From positions 809,001-873,000 of the forward strand of contig NZ_CP131130.1 in assembly GCF_033705735.1 (NCBI RefSeq): a stretch of 64,000 nt of DNA, read 5' to 3'. The notes under the pieces are model-generated. The model had not been told where the DNA came from. It did not search any database and saw only the letters and a list, made by a program, of their open reading frames with translations. The stretch comes from Shinella zoogloeoides. Lineage in GTDB: Bacteria; Pseudomonadota; Alphaproteobacteria; Rhizobiales; Rhizobiaceae. The position numbers and the translations under genes are program-made. The first letter of the stretch is position 1; each line of letters begins with the position of its first letter. Positions 50,456 through 59,302 of this stretch are shown here, piece by piece.

Positions 50456-50481
50456 CGTGATTGCCTCTTCCCTGTGATGGA

Positions 50482-50501
50482 GATAATGTATATACATAAT
50501 C
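50482..50501. promoter_or_regulatory. HutC-type operator between hutI and hutF
   Basis: GATAATGTATATACATAATC has a perfect 12-bp palindromic core (ATGTATATACAT), symmetric at 18 of 20 positions. It sits 26 bp before hutI and 66 bp before hutF. GntR/HutC-type repressors recognise TGTATATACA-like palindromes, and hutC is encoded nearby. Confidence 0.75.
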
Positions 50502-50567
50502 ACATCGGACGCAAGAGCCATTTTTCGGATCGGCGTCGGGGGTGCACATCGGGAGAGGAGACCGGCC

Positions 50568-51911
50568 ATGGCCGTCATTCATGCAAGGCAGGCGCTGCTG
50601 GCGAGCGGCTGGGCGAACAATGTCCGGATTAGCGTCGAGGGCGGGCGGATCGCGGGAATCGAGAGCAGGGCGGCCGCGCCGGGCGACGAGCGCCACGACA
50701 CCCTCGTCGCCGGCATGCCGAACCTGCACAGCCACGCCTTCCAGCGCGGCATGGCGGGCCTTGCCGAAACGCGCGGCCCGGGCAGCGACAGCTTCTGGAG
50801 CTGGCGCAATGTCATGTACCGCTTCGCGCTCTCCATGACGCCTGACGATGTCGAGGCGGTTGCCGCGCAGCTCTATGTGGAAATGCTGGAAGCCGGCTTC
50901 ACCCGCGTCGGCGAGTTCCATTATCTGCACCACGACAAGGACGGCGGGCATTATGGCGACATCGCCGAAATGGCCGCGCGAATCGCCTCTGCCGCGTCCG
51001 AGACCGGCATCGCCCTCACGCTGCTTCCCGTCTTCTATGCCCATGCCGGTTTCGGCGGCACCGCGCCGGGCGAGGGGCAGCGCCGCTTCATCAACGACCG
51101 CGATTCCTATGCCGCCCTTCTGGAGCGCTGCCACGCCCTGACGGGTTCGCTGCCGGACGGCGTCACCGGTGTCGCCCCGCACAGTCTGCGCGCCGTCACG
51201 CCTGACGAGCTGAGCGCCGTCGTCACCATGGCCGGCGATAAGCCGATCCATATCCATATCGCCGAACAGGTGAAGGAAGTGGAGGACAGCATCGCCTGGT
51301 CCGGCCGCCGCCCGGTGGAATGGCTGCTCGAGAACCAGAAGGTCGACGGCCGCTGGTGCTTCATCCACGCCACCCACATGACGGATGCCGAAACGCTGGG
51401 CATGGCGAAAGCCGGCGCCATCGCCGGCCTCTGCCCGGTAACGGAAGCCAATCTCGGCGACGGCACCTTCCCGGCGCCCGATTTCCTTGCCGCCGGCGGC
51501 CGCTACGGCGTCGGCTCCGATTCGAACGTGCTGATCGGCCTGCCGGACGAACTGCGCCAGCTCGAATATTCCCAGCGCCTCTATCATCGCGCCCGCAACG
51601 TCCTGGCGGAGCCCGGCGGCTCGACGGGTCGTGCGCTGTTCGACGGCGCGCTTGTCGGCGGCGCGGCGGCGCTCGGCGTGGAAGCCGGTCTTGCCGCGGG
51701 CAGGGCGGCCGATTTCGTCAGCCTCAAGGCCCGCCACGGCCTCGAACTTGCCGGCGACGGCCTGCTCGACGGCTGGATCTTCGCAAACGGTGCCGAAGTC
51801 GATTGCGTCTGGGTGAATGGCCGCAAGCAGGTCGAGGATGGCCGGCACGCCGCCCGCGAAGCGGTCGGCCGGCGCTTCACCGCGACCATGCGGGCGCTCG
51901 CCACGGCCTGA
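50568..51911 (+). CDS. hutF: Formimidoylglutamate deiminase
   Basis: 447 residues of the amidohydrolase superfamily. Metal-binding motifs are [26 protein letters not shown] and [12 protein letters not shown]. HutF deiminates N-formimino-L-glutamate to N-formyl-L-glutamate, which is then the HutG substrate. The ATG has GGGAGAGGAG upstream. It is divergent from hutI across the operator, and followed 31 bp later by hutC. Confidence 0.95.
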   Translation: MAVIHARQALLASGWANNVRISVEGGRIAGIESRAAAPGDERHDTLVAGMPNLHSHAFQRGMAGLAETRGPGSDSFWSWRNVMYRFALSMTPDDVEAVAAQLYVEMLEAGFTRVGEFHYLHHDKDGGHYGDIAEMAARIASAASETGIALTLLPVFYAHAGFGGTAPGEGQRRFINDRDSYAALLERCHALTGSLPDGVTGVAPHSLRAVTPDELSAVVTMAGDKPIHIHIAEQVKEVEDSIAWSGRRPVEWLLENQKVDGRWCFIHATHMTDAETLGMAKAGAIAGLCPVTEANLGDGTFPAPDFLAAGGRYGVGSDSNVLIGLPDELRQLEYSQRLYHRARNVLAEPGGSTGRALFDGALVGGAAALGVEAGLAAGRAADFVSLKARHGLELAGDGLLDGWIFANGAEVDCVWVNGRKQVEDGRHAAREAVGRRFTATMRALATA

Positions 51912-51942
51912 GGCCGTATTGAAAGCCGACCGGGCCTTTCCT

Positions 51943-52749
51943 ATGACTTTCCTGAGACCGGGCGAATCCACGCCCGGAGCGGAGGCGACCATTTCCATCG
52001 ACGGGGACAGAACAGAGGTCGAGGCCAGGGAGCCTTCGCTGCACCGGCGCATCCTCGATGATGTCGAGGGCAAGATCCTGTCGGGCGAATGGCCGCCGGG
52101 CCACCGAATCCCCTTCGAGCACGAGCTGACCGAGCAGTATCAATGCTCGCGCATGACGGTGAACAAGGCGATCACCGAGCTGGTCAAGCGCGGCCTCATC
52201 GAGCGCCGCCGCAAATCGGGCAGCTACGTCACCCATCCGCACGCCCAGTCCGCGGTTCTCGAAATCCACGATATCCGGCTTGAAGTCGAATCGCTCGGGC
52301 TTCCCTATCGCTACGAGCGCCGCACGCGCCTCGACCGCGCGGCCAAGACCGTCGACCGCCGGCTGATGGAGCTTTCCGATTCTGCCCGGCTGACGGATAT
52401 CTCGGCGCTTCACTTTGCCGGCGCGCAGCCCTTCTGCCTGGAAGATCGCCTCATCAACCTCGAAGCCGTGCCCGAGGCCGCCGGAGAGACGTTCGAGGAT
52501 GTCGCCCCCGGCGCCTGGCTGATCAGCCGCGTCCCCTGGAGCGCCGCCGAGCACCGCATCCGCGCCGTCGGCGCCGATGCCCGCGCTGCCGAACTTCTGG
52601 CCATCGCGTCCGGCACGCCCTGCCTCGTCGTGGAACGCCGCACCTGGAGCGGTGGCCTTTACATTACCCATGTGCGTCTGACCTATCCCGGCGAAAAGCA
52701 CGAGCTCGTCGCCGAATTCGCCCCGACGCATCCCAAGCAGGTCGTCTGA
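51943..52749 (+). CDS. hutC: Histidine utilisation repressor, GntR family
   Basis: 268 residues. A GntR-type HTH (PPGHRIPFEHELTEQYQCSRMTVNKAITELVKRGLIERRRKSGSYV) is preceded by an N-terminal tail and followed by a UTRA effector domain (about residues 110-265) that binds urocanate in characterised HutC proteins. It is expected to repress the hut operons through the palindrome at 50482-50501 and release it on urocanate binding. The ATG at 51943 is chosen 31 bp after hutF; an in-frame upstream start would overlap hutF by far. Confidence 0.93.
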   Translation: MTFLRPGESTPGAEATISIDGDRTEVEAREPSLHRRILDDVEGKILSGEWPPGHRIPFEHELTEQYQCSRMTVNKAITELVKRGLIERRRKSGSYVTHPHAQSAVLEIHDIRLEVESLGLPYRYERRTRLDRAAKTVDRRLMELSDSARLTDISALHFAGAQPFCLEDRLINLEAVPEAAGETFEDVAPGAWLISRVPWSAAEHRIRAVGADARAAELLAIASGTPCLVVERRTWSGGLYITHVRLTYPGEKHELVAEFAPTHPKQVV

Positions 52750-52943
52750 ACTCCGAGGGTGGACGGATACCCTCCGCTCTGTCACAAGGGATTCCAGAAC
52801 GCGACTGCCGATAGTTTTAGATCGGGGTCGGGCGACCGATTGACGTCACGTCGCTGCCGCGAGATCACGCTGGCCGTTCTGATTTCACCAATTCGGCCCT
52901 GCCGGATCCCGAATCCGGCTAGACGCCCGCAGGATCGCCCGCC

Positions 52944-53216
52944 ATGACCAAGAAGCCCAAACTGGAGCATTCCGAGCTTTCGGGAGAATTCACGGAAGAC
53001 GGCGTCACCGTGCTCGTCGACATCTCTCGCCCCGCCGGCACGCAAAACGACTGGAAGCTGGAGGTCGTCACCCAGAACGAAGACCTCTTCGAATGGGACG
53101 AACCCTTCGCCACCGACCGCGAAGCCTTCGACGAATTCCTGGCCACGATCGCAAGGGATGGCATCCATTCGTTCCTGGAGGACGACGAGGAAGAAGAGCC
53201 GCCGACAACGCATTGA
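52944..53216 (+). CDS. Conserved small acidic hypothetical protein
   Basis: 90 residues, strongly acidic at the C-terminus (EDDEEEEPPTTH). No known domain is recognised; the sequence resembles short conserved rhizobial proteins without assigned function (MTKKPKLEHSELSGEFTEDGV, NEDLFEWDEPFATDREAFDEFL). A possible GCAGGA site precedes the ATG. It sits alone between hutC and the tRNA-Val gene; the 194-bp gap from hutC shows no clear structure. Confidence 0.65.
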   Translation: MTKKPKLEHSELSGEFTEDGVTVLVDISRPAGTQNDWKLEVVTQNEDLFEWDEPFATDREAFDEFLATIARDGIHSFLEDDEEEEPPTTH

Positions 53217-53281
53217 CGCGGCGCCCCGGACCGGCCCGCGCAGCCGGGCCGGTTACGGCAGGGAAGGGCAGCGCCAGAACG

Positions 53282-53304
53282 AAAAAAGCCCCGTTTTACG
53301 GGGC
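53282..53304 (-). terminator. Rho-independent terminator of tRNA-Val
   Basis: On the minus strand GCCCCG and CGGGGC form a 6-bp stem with a 5-nt loop, followed by TTTTTTC. It lies 25 bp downstream of the tRNA-Val 3' end. Confidence 0.8.
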
Positions 53305-53329
53305 CTGCGTGCGAATTCCGGAGGAAGAA

Positions 53330-53405
53330 TGGTGGGCGATGAGAGACTCGAACTCCCGACATCCTCGGTGTAAACGAGGCGCTCTACCAACTGAGCTAAT
53401 CGCCC
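53330..53405 (-). tRNA. tRNA-Val (anticodon TAC)
   Basis: 76 nt with encoded CCA. Acceptor GGGCGAT pairs with ATCGCCC. The anticodon arm CCTCG-TTTACAC-CGAGG gives anticodon TAC, and the T arm contains AGTTCGAGTC. It is oriented opposite to the neighbouring tRNA-Asp genes. Confidence 0.95.
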
Positions 53406-53422
53406 GCCGCGTTGGTGGCTGT

Positions 53423-53451
53423 GATCTATGCGGAACCGGATCGAACCGCAA
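53423..53451 (-). promoter_or_regulatory. Putative promoter of tRNA-Val
   Basis: On the minus strand TTGCGG (53451-53446) and TAGATC (53428-53423) are spaced by 17 bp, 17 bp before the tRNA 5' end. Confidence 0.45.
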
Positions 53452-53555
53452 GAGGCAATCGCAAAGTTTTTTGCATTTTTTTGAACGGCCCCATGAAGAT
53501 GGGCAAGGGTGTGGAAACATTTCGCGACGCGTCATTCTTTTGTCTTGAAACCTGC

Positions 53556-53584
53556 TTGACACCCAAACCCGAACCCCGTAGTTA
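53556..53584 (+). promoter_or_regulatory. Promoter of the tRNA-Asp pair
   Basis: TTGACA (53556-53561) and TAGTTA (53579-53584) are separated by 17 bp. The tRNA begins 66 bp downstream. Confidence 0.65.
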
Positions 53585-53650
53585 GCCGCTCATCGAACGG
53601 CTCAGGCCGCTCGGGACGGATGCTTCGTCATCCGGTCGCTTTCGAGGAAT

Positions 53651-53727
53651 GCGGGTGTAGCTCAGTCGGTTAGAGTGCCGGCCTGTCACGCCGGAGGTCG
53701 CGGGTTCGAGCCCCGTCACTCGCGCCA
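53651..53727 (+). tRNA. tRNA-Asp (anticodon GTC), copy 1
   Basis: 77 nt with encoded CCA. Acceptor GCGGGTG pairs with CACTCGC with one G-U pair. The anticodon arm CCGGC-CTGTCAC-GCCGG gives GTC. The T arm contains GGGTTCGAGCCC. The discriminator base is G, as expected for tRNA-Asp. Confidence 0.96.
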
Positions 53728-53774
53728 CTCGAAGGGCCGGACGATCGTTCGGGGCCGCAAGGCCACAAAGATGC

Positions 53775-53851
53775 GCGGGTGTAGCTCAGTCGGTTAGAGT
53801 GCCGGCCTGTCACGCCGGAGGTCGCGGGTTCGAGCCCCGTCACTCGCGCCA
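53775..53851 (+). tRNA. tRNA-Asp (anticodon GTC), copy 2
   Basis: Identical to the first copy over all 77 nt, starting 47 bp after it. It is probably cotranscribed from the promoter at 53556. Confidence 0.96.
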
Positions 53852-53994
53852 TTTCTTTCCTTTCAGGCCATTGTCGTCGTTTCCTCATGCATCGCATGAG
53901 GCACATTTTCGTGGAAATTCTTCCCGTCGCGCCGAATGTTTCTGGCCGCCTTCCCGTCTTCGTATAGCTTGCCGAGCGAAGAGAGGGGATTTGC

Positions 53995-54882
53995 ATGCGT
54001 AATGTCACCATGGCCTTGACGGGCCTTGCCGCGCTCGTGGCGCTCAGCATCCTGTTCGGTTCGTGGTACACCATCGACCAGGGCGAGCGCGGGGTCATCC
54101 TGCGCTACGGTGCCGTCGCGGGCACCGCGGAGCCGGGCCTCGGCTTCAAGCTGCCGCTGATCGATTCGGTCGTGCGGATCTCGGTGCAGTCCAAGGCCGT
54201 CGTCTACGAGAAGATGGAGGCCTATAGCCGCGACCAGCAGCCGGCCGATATTCGGCTTTCGGTGAACTACCGCATCCCGGCCGATCGCGTGCAGGACGTC
54301 TACGCGACCTATGGCGGCGAGGACGGGCTGATGTCGCGCCTTATCGAGCGCAAGGTCTTCGAGGAGACGAAGACGGTCTTCGGCCGCTTCAATGCGGTGA
54401 CGGCCATCCAGGAGCGCGGGCGGCTCAATGCGGAGGTCGCGACGGCGATCCAGGAAGGCGTTTCCGGCCCCGTCATCATAGATAGCGTGCAGATCGAGAA
54501 CATCGACTTCTCCGATGCCTACGAGGCGAGCATCGAGCAGCGCATGCTGGCGGAGGTCGAGGTGCAGCGCCTGCGCCAGAACGCCGAGCGCGAGAAGGTG
54601 CAGGCGGAGATCACCGTGACGCAGGCGCGCGCCCAGGCCGATGCCCGCCGCGCCGAAGCGCAGGCCCAGGCCGACGCCGTGCGGCTGGCCGCGCAAGCCG
54701 AGGCGGAAGCGATCAAGCTGCGCGGGGAGGCGGAAGCCGGCGCCATCAAGCTGCGCGGCGATGCGCTGCGTGACAATCCCGGCCTCGTCTCGCTGACGCA
54801 GGCGGAAAAATGGGACGGACAACTGCCGCGCACCATGCTGCCGGGCGGCTCGATCCCCATGCTCAATCTCAATGCGAACTGA
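53995..54882 (+). CDS. Prohibitin/SPFH family membrane protein
   Basis: 295 residues. An N-terminal membrane anchor (MALTGLAALVALSILFGSW) precedes a Band 7/SPFH domain (YTIDQGERGVILRYGAVAGTAEPGLGFKLPLIDSVVRISVQ). A long Ala/Glu-rich coiled coil follows (about 175-265, AEVEVQRLRQNAEREKVQAEI and ADARRAEAQAQADAVRLAAQ), and the end is PGGSIPMLNLN. The arrangement is like prohibitins and HflC/HflK scaffold proteins, which form rings at the membrane and often hold proteases; no catalytic residue is expected. It precedes nuoA by 276 bp. Confidence 0.88.
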   Translation: MRNVTMALTGLAALVALSILFGSWYTIDQGERGVILRYGAVAGTAEPGLGFKLPLIDSVVRISVQSKAVVYEKMEAYSRDQQPADIRLSVNYRIPADRVQDVYATYGGEDGLMSRLIERKVFEETKTVFGRFNAVTAIQERGRLNAEVATAIQEGVSGPVIIDSVQIENIDFSDAYEASIEQRMLAEVEVQRLRQNAEREKVQAEITVTQARAQADARRAEAQAQADAVRLAAQAEAEAIKLRGEAEAGAIKLRGDALRDNPGLVSLTQAEKWDGQLPRTMLPGGSIPMLNLNAN

Positions 54883-55158
54883 GGGAAGGGCGGGGCCGCG
54901 GCGGGCTTTTCCGCCGCGCCTGCGGCGAAACGTCCCGCGCTCCGCCTTTCATCGAATCGTAACGATTTAAAAAGGCCCGTCCCCGGCCTTCGGAGCGACA
55001 GGGAAAAGAACACAATGATTGCGGCGAAAGCCGGACAAAGCCTTGCGCGGGGACGCTCACTGCGCTAACGACGTGGCGTTGCAACATACTTTATCGGCTT
55101 GCAGGTCTTCGACCATCAGGCGTCTCTCCGGCGCCACGAGCAGGCAGGATGGACGCCA

Positions 55159-55524
55159 ATGACTGAACTTCTCGGTTCCTATATCCCGATCGCCATCTTC
55201 ATCGGTATCGCACTCGTGATCGGCATTGCCTTGCTGGTCGCGCCGTTCGCCGTCGCATACAAGGCCCCCGATTCGGAAAAGCTCTCCGCTTACGAGTGCG
55301 GCTTCAATGCGTTCGACGATGCGCGCATGAAATTCGATATCCGCTTCTACCTGGTATCGATCCTCTTCATCATCTTCGACCTGGAAGTCGCCTTCCTCTT
55401 CCCCTGGGCCGTCTCCTTCGGCGACATGGGCTGGTTCGGCTTCTGGTCCATGATGGTCTTCCTCGGTGTCCTGACCATCGGCTTCATCTATGAATGGAAG
55501 AAGGGAGCACTCGAATGGGAGTAG
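55159..55524 (+). CDS. nuoA: NADH-quinone oxidoreductase subunit A
   Basis: 121 residues with three membrane helices. Signatures are [48 protein letters not shown]. NuoA lies at the membrane arm/Q-module junction of complex I. The ATG at 55159 follows CAGGATGG at fair spacing; an in-frame TTG at 55099 would give an unusual N-terminal extension. It overlaps nuoB by 10 bp. Confidence 0.97.
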   Translation: MTELLGSYIPIAIFIGIALVIGIALLVAPFAVAYKAPDSEKLSAYECGFNAFDDARMKFDIRFYLVSILFIIFDLEVAFLFPWAVSFGDMGWFGFWSMMVFLGVLTIGFIYEWKKGALEWE

Positions 55525-56096
55525 CTCATACGAACAACACGCTCGTCGCGCCGCAGCCCAAGGGGATCATCGATCCCAGCACGGGCAAGCCCGTCGGCAG
55601 CAACGACGCCTTCTTCGGCGAGATCAACAACGAGCTCGCCGACAAGGGCTTTCTGGTCACGTCCACGGACGAGCTCATCACCTGGGCCCGTACCGGCTCG
55701 CTGATGTGGATGACCTTTGGTCTGGCGTGCTGTGCCGTCGAGATGATGCAGCTCTCGATGCCGCGCTACGACGTCGAGCGCTTCGGTTTCGCGCCGCGCG
55801 CCAGCCCACGCCAGTCCGACGTCATGATCGTCGCCGGCACGCTGACCAACAAGATGGCCCCCGCGCTCCGCAAGGTCTACGACCAGATGCCCGAGCCGCG
55901 CTACGTCATCTCGATGGGCTCCTGCGCCAACGGCGGCGGCTACTATCACTATTCCTATTCGGTGGTGCGCGGCTGTGACCGCGTGGTGCCGGTCGACATC
56001 TATGTACCAGGCTGTCCTCCCACGGCGGAAGCGCTCCTCTACGGCGTGCTCCTGCTGCAGAAGAAGATCCGCCGGACCGGTACGATCGAACGTTAA
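55515..56096 (+). CDS. nuoB: NADH-quinone oxidoreductase subunit B
   Basis: 193 residues. The N2 [4Fe-4S] cluster ligands are in [22 protein letters not shown] and [15 protein letters not shown]2 is the last iron-sulfur cluster before quinone. The ATG at 55515 ([10 protein letters not shown]) lies within the end of nuoA, so translation is coupled; a start 21 bp upstream is less likely. It is followed by nuoC in the same operon. Confidence 0.97.
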   Translation: MGVAHTNNTLVAPQPKGIIDPSTGKPVGSNDAFFGEINNELADKGFLVTSTDELITWARTGSLMWMTFGLACCAVEMMQLSMPRYDVERFGFAPRASPRQSDVMIVAGTLTNKMAPALRKVYDQMPEPRYVISMGSCANGGGYYHYSYSVVRGCDRVVPVDIYVPGCPPTAEALLYGVLLLQKKIRRTGTIER

Positions 56097-56114
56097 GGGC
56101 AGGGGACTGACACG

Positions 56115-56720
56115 ATGAGCGAAGCCCTCCAGGAGCTTTCCTCCCATATCGGCGAAGCGGCCGGCGGTCTCGTCGCCTCCGCCGATATCGCCTTTGGCGA
56201 ACTCACCCTGAAGACGGACGGCGCCCGCGTCGTCGAGCTTCTGACCTTCCTGCGCGATGACGTGCAGTGCGGCTTCGTCAACCTCGTCGACATCTGCGGC
56301 GTGGACTGGCCGGCCCGCGCCGAGCGCTTCGACGTGGTCTACCACCTCCTGTCGCCGCGCCAGAACCTGCGCATCCGCGTCAAGGTCGCGACCGGCGAGG
56401 ACCAGCCCGTTCCGTCCGCCTGCTCGGTCTATCCGGGCGCCGACTGGTTCGAGCGCGAAGCCTACGACATGTACGGCATCCTCTTCACCGGCCATCCGGA
56501 CCTGCGCCGCATCCTCACCGACTATGGTTTCGAGGGGCACCCGCTACGCAAGGACTTCCCGACGACCGGTTTCGTGGAAGTGCGTTATGACGACGAGGTC
56601 AAGCGCGTCGTGTACGAGCCTGTCGAACTGAAGCAGGAATTCCGCAACTTCGACTTCCTCTCTCCCTGGGAAGGCACGGATTACGTGCTGCCGGGTGACG
56701 AGAAGGCAAAGACGAACTGA
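56115..56720 (+). CDS. nuoC: NADH-quinone oxidoreductase subunit C
   Basis: 201 residues. The 30-kDa subunit domain shows [39 protein letters not shown] and the C-terminal FDFLSPWEG. It sits in the Q module with NuoB and NuoD. The C and D subunits are separate genes here, not fused as in E. coli. It starts 18 bp after nuoB. Confidence 0.97.
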   Translation: MSEALQELSSHIGEAAGGLVASADIAFGELTLKTDGARVVELLTFLRDDVQCGFVNLVDICGVDWPARAERFDVVYHLLSPRQNLRIRVKVATGEDQPVPSACSVYPGADWFEREAYDMYGILFTGHPDLRRILTDYGFEGHPLRKDFPTTGFVEVRYDDEVKRVVYEPVELKQEFRNFDFLSPWEGTDYVLPGDEKAKTN

Positions 56721-56768
56721 TTTTGGGTCGGGCGACCCGCTAGGGCGCCGGCCTCTGGAGCAAGCGGC

Positions 56769-57959
56769 ATGAACGAGCACAACGTTCGCAACTTCAACAT
56801 CAACTTCGGCCCGCAGCACCCTGCGGCGCACGGGGTTCTGCGTCTTGTCCTCGAACTCGACGGCGAAATCGTCGAGCGCGTCGACCCGCATATCGGCCTG
56901 CTGCATCGCGGCACCGAGAAGCTGATCGAGACGAAGACCTACCTTCAGGCCGTGCCCTATTTCGACCGCCTCGACTACGTGGCGCCGATGAACCAGGAGC
57001 ATGCCTTCGCGCTTGCCGTCGAGAAGTTGACCAGCACCGAGGTTCCGATCCGCGGCCAGCTCATCCGTGTGCTCTATTCCGAAATCGGCCGCATCCTCTC
57101 GCACCTTCTCAACGTGACGACCCAGGCCATGGACGTCGGTGCACTGACGCCGCCGCTCTGGGGCTTCGAGGAGCGCGAGAAGCTGATGGTGTTCTATGAG
57201 CGTGCCTGCGGCGCGCGCATGCACTCGGCCTATATCCGTCCGGGCGGCGTCCATCAGGACCTGCCGCACGAGCTGGTCGAAGACATCGGCAAGTGGATCG
57301 ATCCGTTCCTGAAGACCGTCGACGATATCGACGAGCTGCTCACCGGCAACCGCATCTTCAAGCAGCGAAACGTCGATATCGGCGTCGTTAAGCTGGAAGA
57401 TTGCTGGGCCTGGGGCTTCTCGGGCGTGATGGTGCGCGGTTCGGGCGCGGCGTGGGACCTGCGTCGCTCGCAGCCCTACGAGTGCTATTCCGACCTCGAT
57501 TTCGACATTCCGATCGGCAAGAACGGCGACTGCTACGACCGTTACGTCATCCGCATGATCGAAATGCGTGAATCGGCGAAGATCATGCGCCAGTGCGTCG
57601 ACCGCCTGCTCGGCGATGCCAAGGTCGGCCCGGTCTCCTCCATCGACGGCAAGATGGTTCCGCCGAAGCGCGGCCAGATGAAGCGTTCGATGGAAGCGCT
57701 GATCCACCACTTCAAGCTCTACACGGAAGGCTACCATGTGCCGGCCGGTGAAGTGTACGCGGCCGTGGAAGCGCCGAAGGGCGAGTTCGGCGTCTACGTC
57801 GTCGCCGACGGCACCAACAAGCCCTACCGCTGCAAGATCCGCGCCCCGGGCTATGCCCACCTGCAGGCGATGGACTTCATCTGTCGCGGCCACCAGCTCG
57901 CCGACGTCTCGGCGATCCTGGGCTCCCTCGACATCGTGTTCGGCGAGGTTGACCGCTGA
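56769..57959 (+). CDS. nuoD: NADH-quinone oxidoreductase subunit D
   Basis: 396 residues, the 49-kDa subunit. It starts with [22 protein letters not shown] and continues with [16 protein letters not shown], quinone-site residues in [38 protein letters not shown], and ends with DPVFGEVDR-like sequence (IVFGEVDR). It forms the quinone-binding cavity with NuoB. It is separate from nuoC. Its TGA overlaps the start of a small downstream ORF. Confidence 0.97.
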   Translation: MNEHNVRNFNINFGPQHPAAHGVLRLVLELDGEIVERVDPHIGLLHRGTEKLIETKTYLQAVPYFDRLDYVAPMNQEHAFALAVEKLTSTEVPIRGQLIRVLYSEIGRILSHLLNVTTQAMDVGALTPPLWGFEEREKLMVFYERACGARMHSAYIRPGGVHQDLPHELVEDIGKWIDPFLKTVDDIDELLTGNRIFKQRNVDIGVVKLEDCWAWGFSGVMVRGSGAAWDLRRSQPYECYSDLDFDIPIGKNGDCYDRYVIRMIEMRESAKIMRQCVDRLLGDAKVGPVSSIDGKMVPPKRGQMKRSMEALIHHFKLYTEGYHVPAGEVYAAVEAPKGEFGVYVVADGTNKPYRCKIRAPGYAHLQAMDFICRGHQLADVSAILGSLDIVFGEVDR

Positions 57960-58138
57960 TGCCGAACGCAGCCCTTGCCGTGACCGCCGCGATCCCGACC
58001 GCCGCCGCCTTCGCGAAGGCCGGTGTTCGGGCGCATGCGTCCGCTGGCTGCGCACTCGTATTCCTTCAGAACGACACGCCGGCCCACGCCCGCGCTTTCG
58101 CCGACACGGCGGAAATGCGGCGCCGGCAGATTAACTGA
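57959..58138 (+). CDS. Putative small ORF coupled to nuoD
   Basis: 59 codons ([20 protein letters not shown] and onward) whose ATG overlaps the nuoD TGA by one base (TGATG) and whose stop lies 16 bp before nuoE. Third codon positions are nearly all G or C, as in the neighbouring genes. No family is recognised. It contains an alanine-rich N-terminal half and a basic end (EMRRRQIN). It may be a real coupled micro-protein or a non-coding spacer in this frame. Confidence 0.45.
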   Translation: MPNAALAVTAAIPTAAAFAKAGVRAHASAGCALVFLQNDTPAHARAFADTAEMRRRQIN

Positions 58139-58154
58139 GACAAGGCGTTACAGA

Positions 58155-59291
58155 ATGTCCGTTCGTCGACTAGCCGATGACAATGTCCAGCCCGCCAGCT
58201 TCGCCTTCTCCAAGGAGAATGCGGCCTGGGCCAAGGCCACGATCAACAAGTATCCGAAGGGCCGTCAGCAGTCAGCGGTCATTCCGCTGCTGATGCGGGC
58301 GCAGGAGCAGGACGGCTGGGTCACCAAGGCGGCCATCGAATATGTCGCCGACATGCTTGACATGGCCTATATCCGCGTGCTCGAGGTCGCGACCTTCTAC
58401 ACCCAGTTCCAGCTGCTGCCGGTCGGCACGCGCGCCCATGTCCAGGTCTGCGGCACGACGCCCTGCATGCTGCGCGGCGCGGAAGACCTGATCAACGTCT
58501 GCAAGAAGCGCATCCACGCCGAGCCCTTCCATCTCAACGAGAGCGGCACGCTTTCCTGGGAAGAGGTCGAGTGTCAGGGCGCTTGCGTGAATGCGCCCAT
58601 GATCATGATCTTCAAGGACAGCTATGAAGACCTGACGCCGACGCAGCTCGAGCACATCATCGACCGTTTCGACGCCGGCAAGGGCGCCGACGTCACGCCG
58701 GGCACGCAGATCGACCGCATCTATTCCGCGCCGGCCGGTGGCCTCACCAGCCTGAACGAACCGGAAGCGGCCGCGAAGAAGACCACGACGCGCGCCAAGA
58801 AGGCCGACGAGGACAGCGTCAGCGTTCCCCCGTCGAACGCCGCCCGCGCCAAGACGGATGCGGACGAGACCGATCCGAAGCTGAAGACGCCGGCAACCGC
58901 CAAGGCGGAAGCTGCCGCCAACACCAAGGCGAAGGGCGACACGCGCGCCGAAGGTGGCGATGCCGCCGCCAAGCAGCCGATCGCGGCCGCTGTCGGCAAG
59001 CCTTCGCTGGAAGACAAGAACCGCCCGGCCGGCATCGAACGCCCGGCAACGCTCGATGACCTCAAGCTCATCTCCGGTGTCGGCCCGAAGATCGAGGGCA
59101 CGCTGCACGAGCTCGGCATCTTCACCTTCGCGCAAGTCGCGTCCTGGAAGAAGGCGGAGCGCGAGTGGGTCGATCTTTATCTGAATTTCAAGGGCCGCAT
59201 CGAGCGCGACGACTGGGTCAAGCAGGCCAAGGCGCTCGCCAAGGGCGGTGAAGCGGAATACATCCGCGTCTTCGGCAAGAAGCCGCGGTAA
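58155..59291 (+). CDS. nuoE: NADH-quinone oxidoreductase subunit E with long C-terminal extension
   Basis: 378 residues. The first about 190 residues are the 24-kDa thioredoxin-like subunit; the [2Fe-2S] N1a ligands are in QVCGTTPCMLRG and EVECQGACVNAP. A disordered Ala/Lys/Glu-rich linker (about 200-300) leads to a C-terminal domain (about 305-378) with LDDLKLISGVGPKIEGTLHELGIFTFAQVASW, a helix-hairpin-helix-type fold. Canonical NuoE is about 165-240 residues, so roughly half is extra. The extension resembles the C-terminus of the gene at 60612. The ATG at 58155 is used; an in-frame upstream start overlaps the small ORF. Confidence 0.95.
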   Translation: MSVRRLADDNVQPASFAFSKENAAWAKATINKYPKGRQQSAVIPLLMRAQEQDGWVTKAAIEYVADMLDMAYIRVLEVATFYTQFQLLPVGTRAHVQVCGTTPCMLRGAEDLINVCKKRIHAEPFHLNESGTLSWEEVECQGACVNAPMIMIFKDSYEDLTPTQLEHIIDRFDAGKGADVTPGTQIDRIYSAPAGGLTSLNEPEAAAKKTTTRAKKADEDSVSVPPSNAARAKTDADETDPKLKTPATAKAEAAANTKAKGDTRAEGGDAAAKQPIAAAVGKPSLEDKNRPAGIERPATLDDLKLISGVGPKIEGTLHELGIFTFAQVASWKKAEREWVDLYLNFKGRIERDDWVKQAKALAKGGEAEYIRVFGKKPR

Positions 59292-59302
59292 AGGGGTGAA
59301 AA

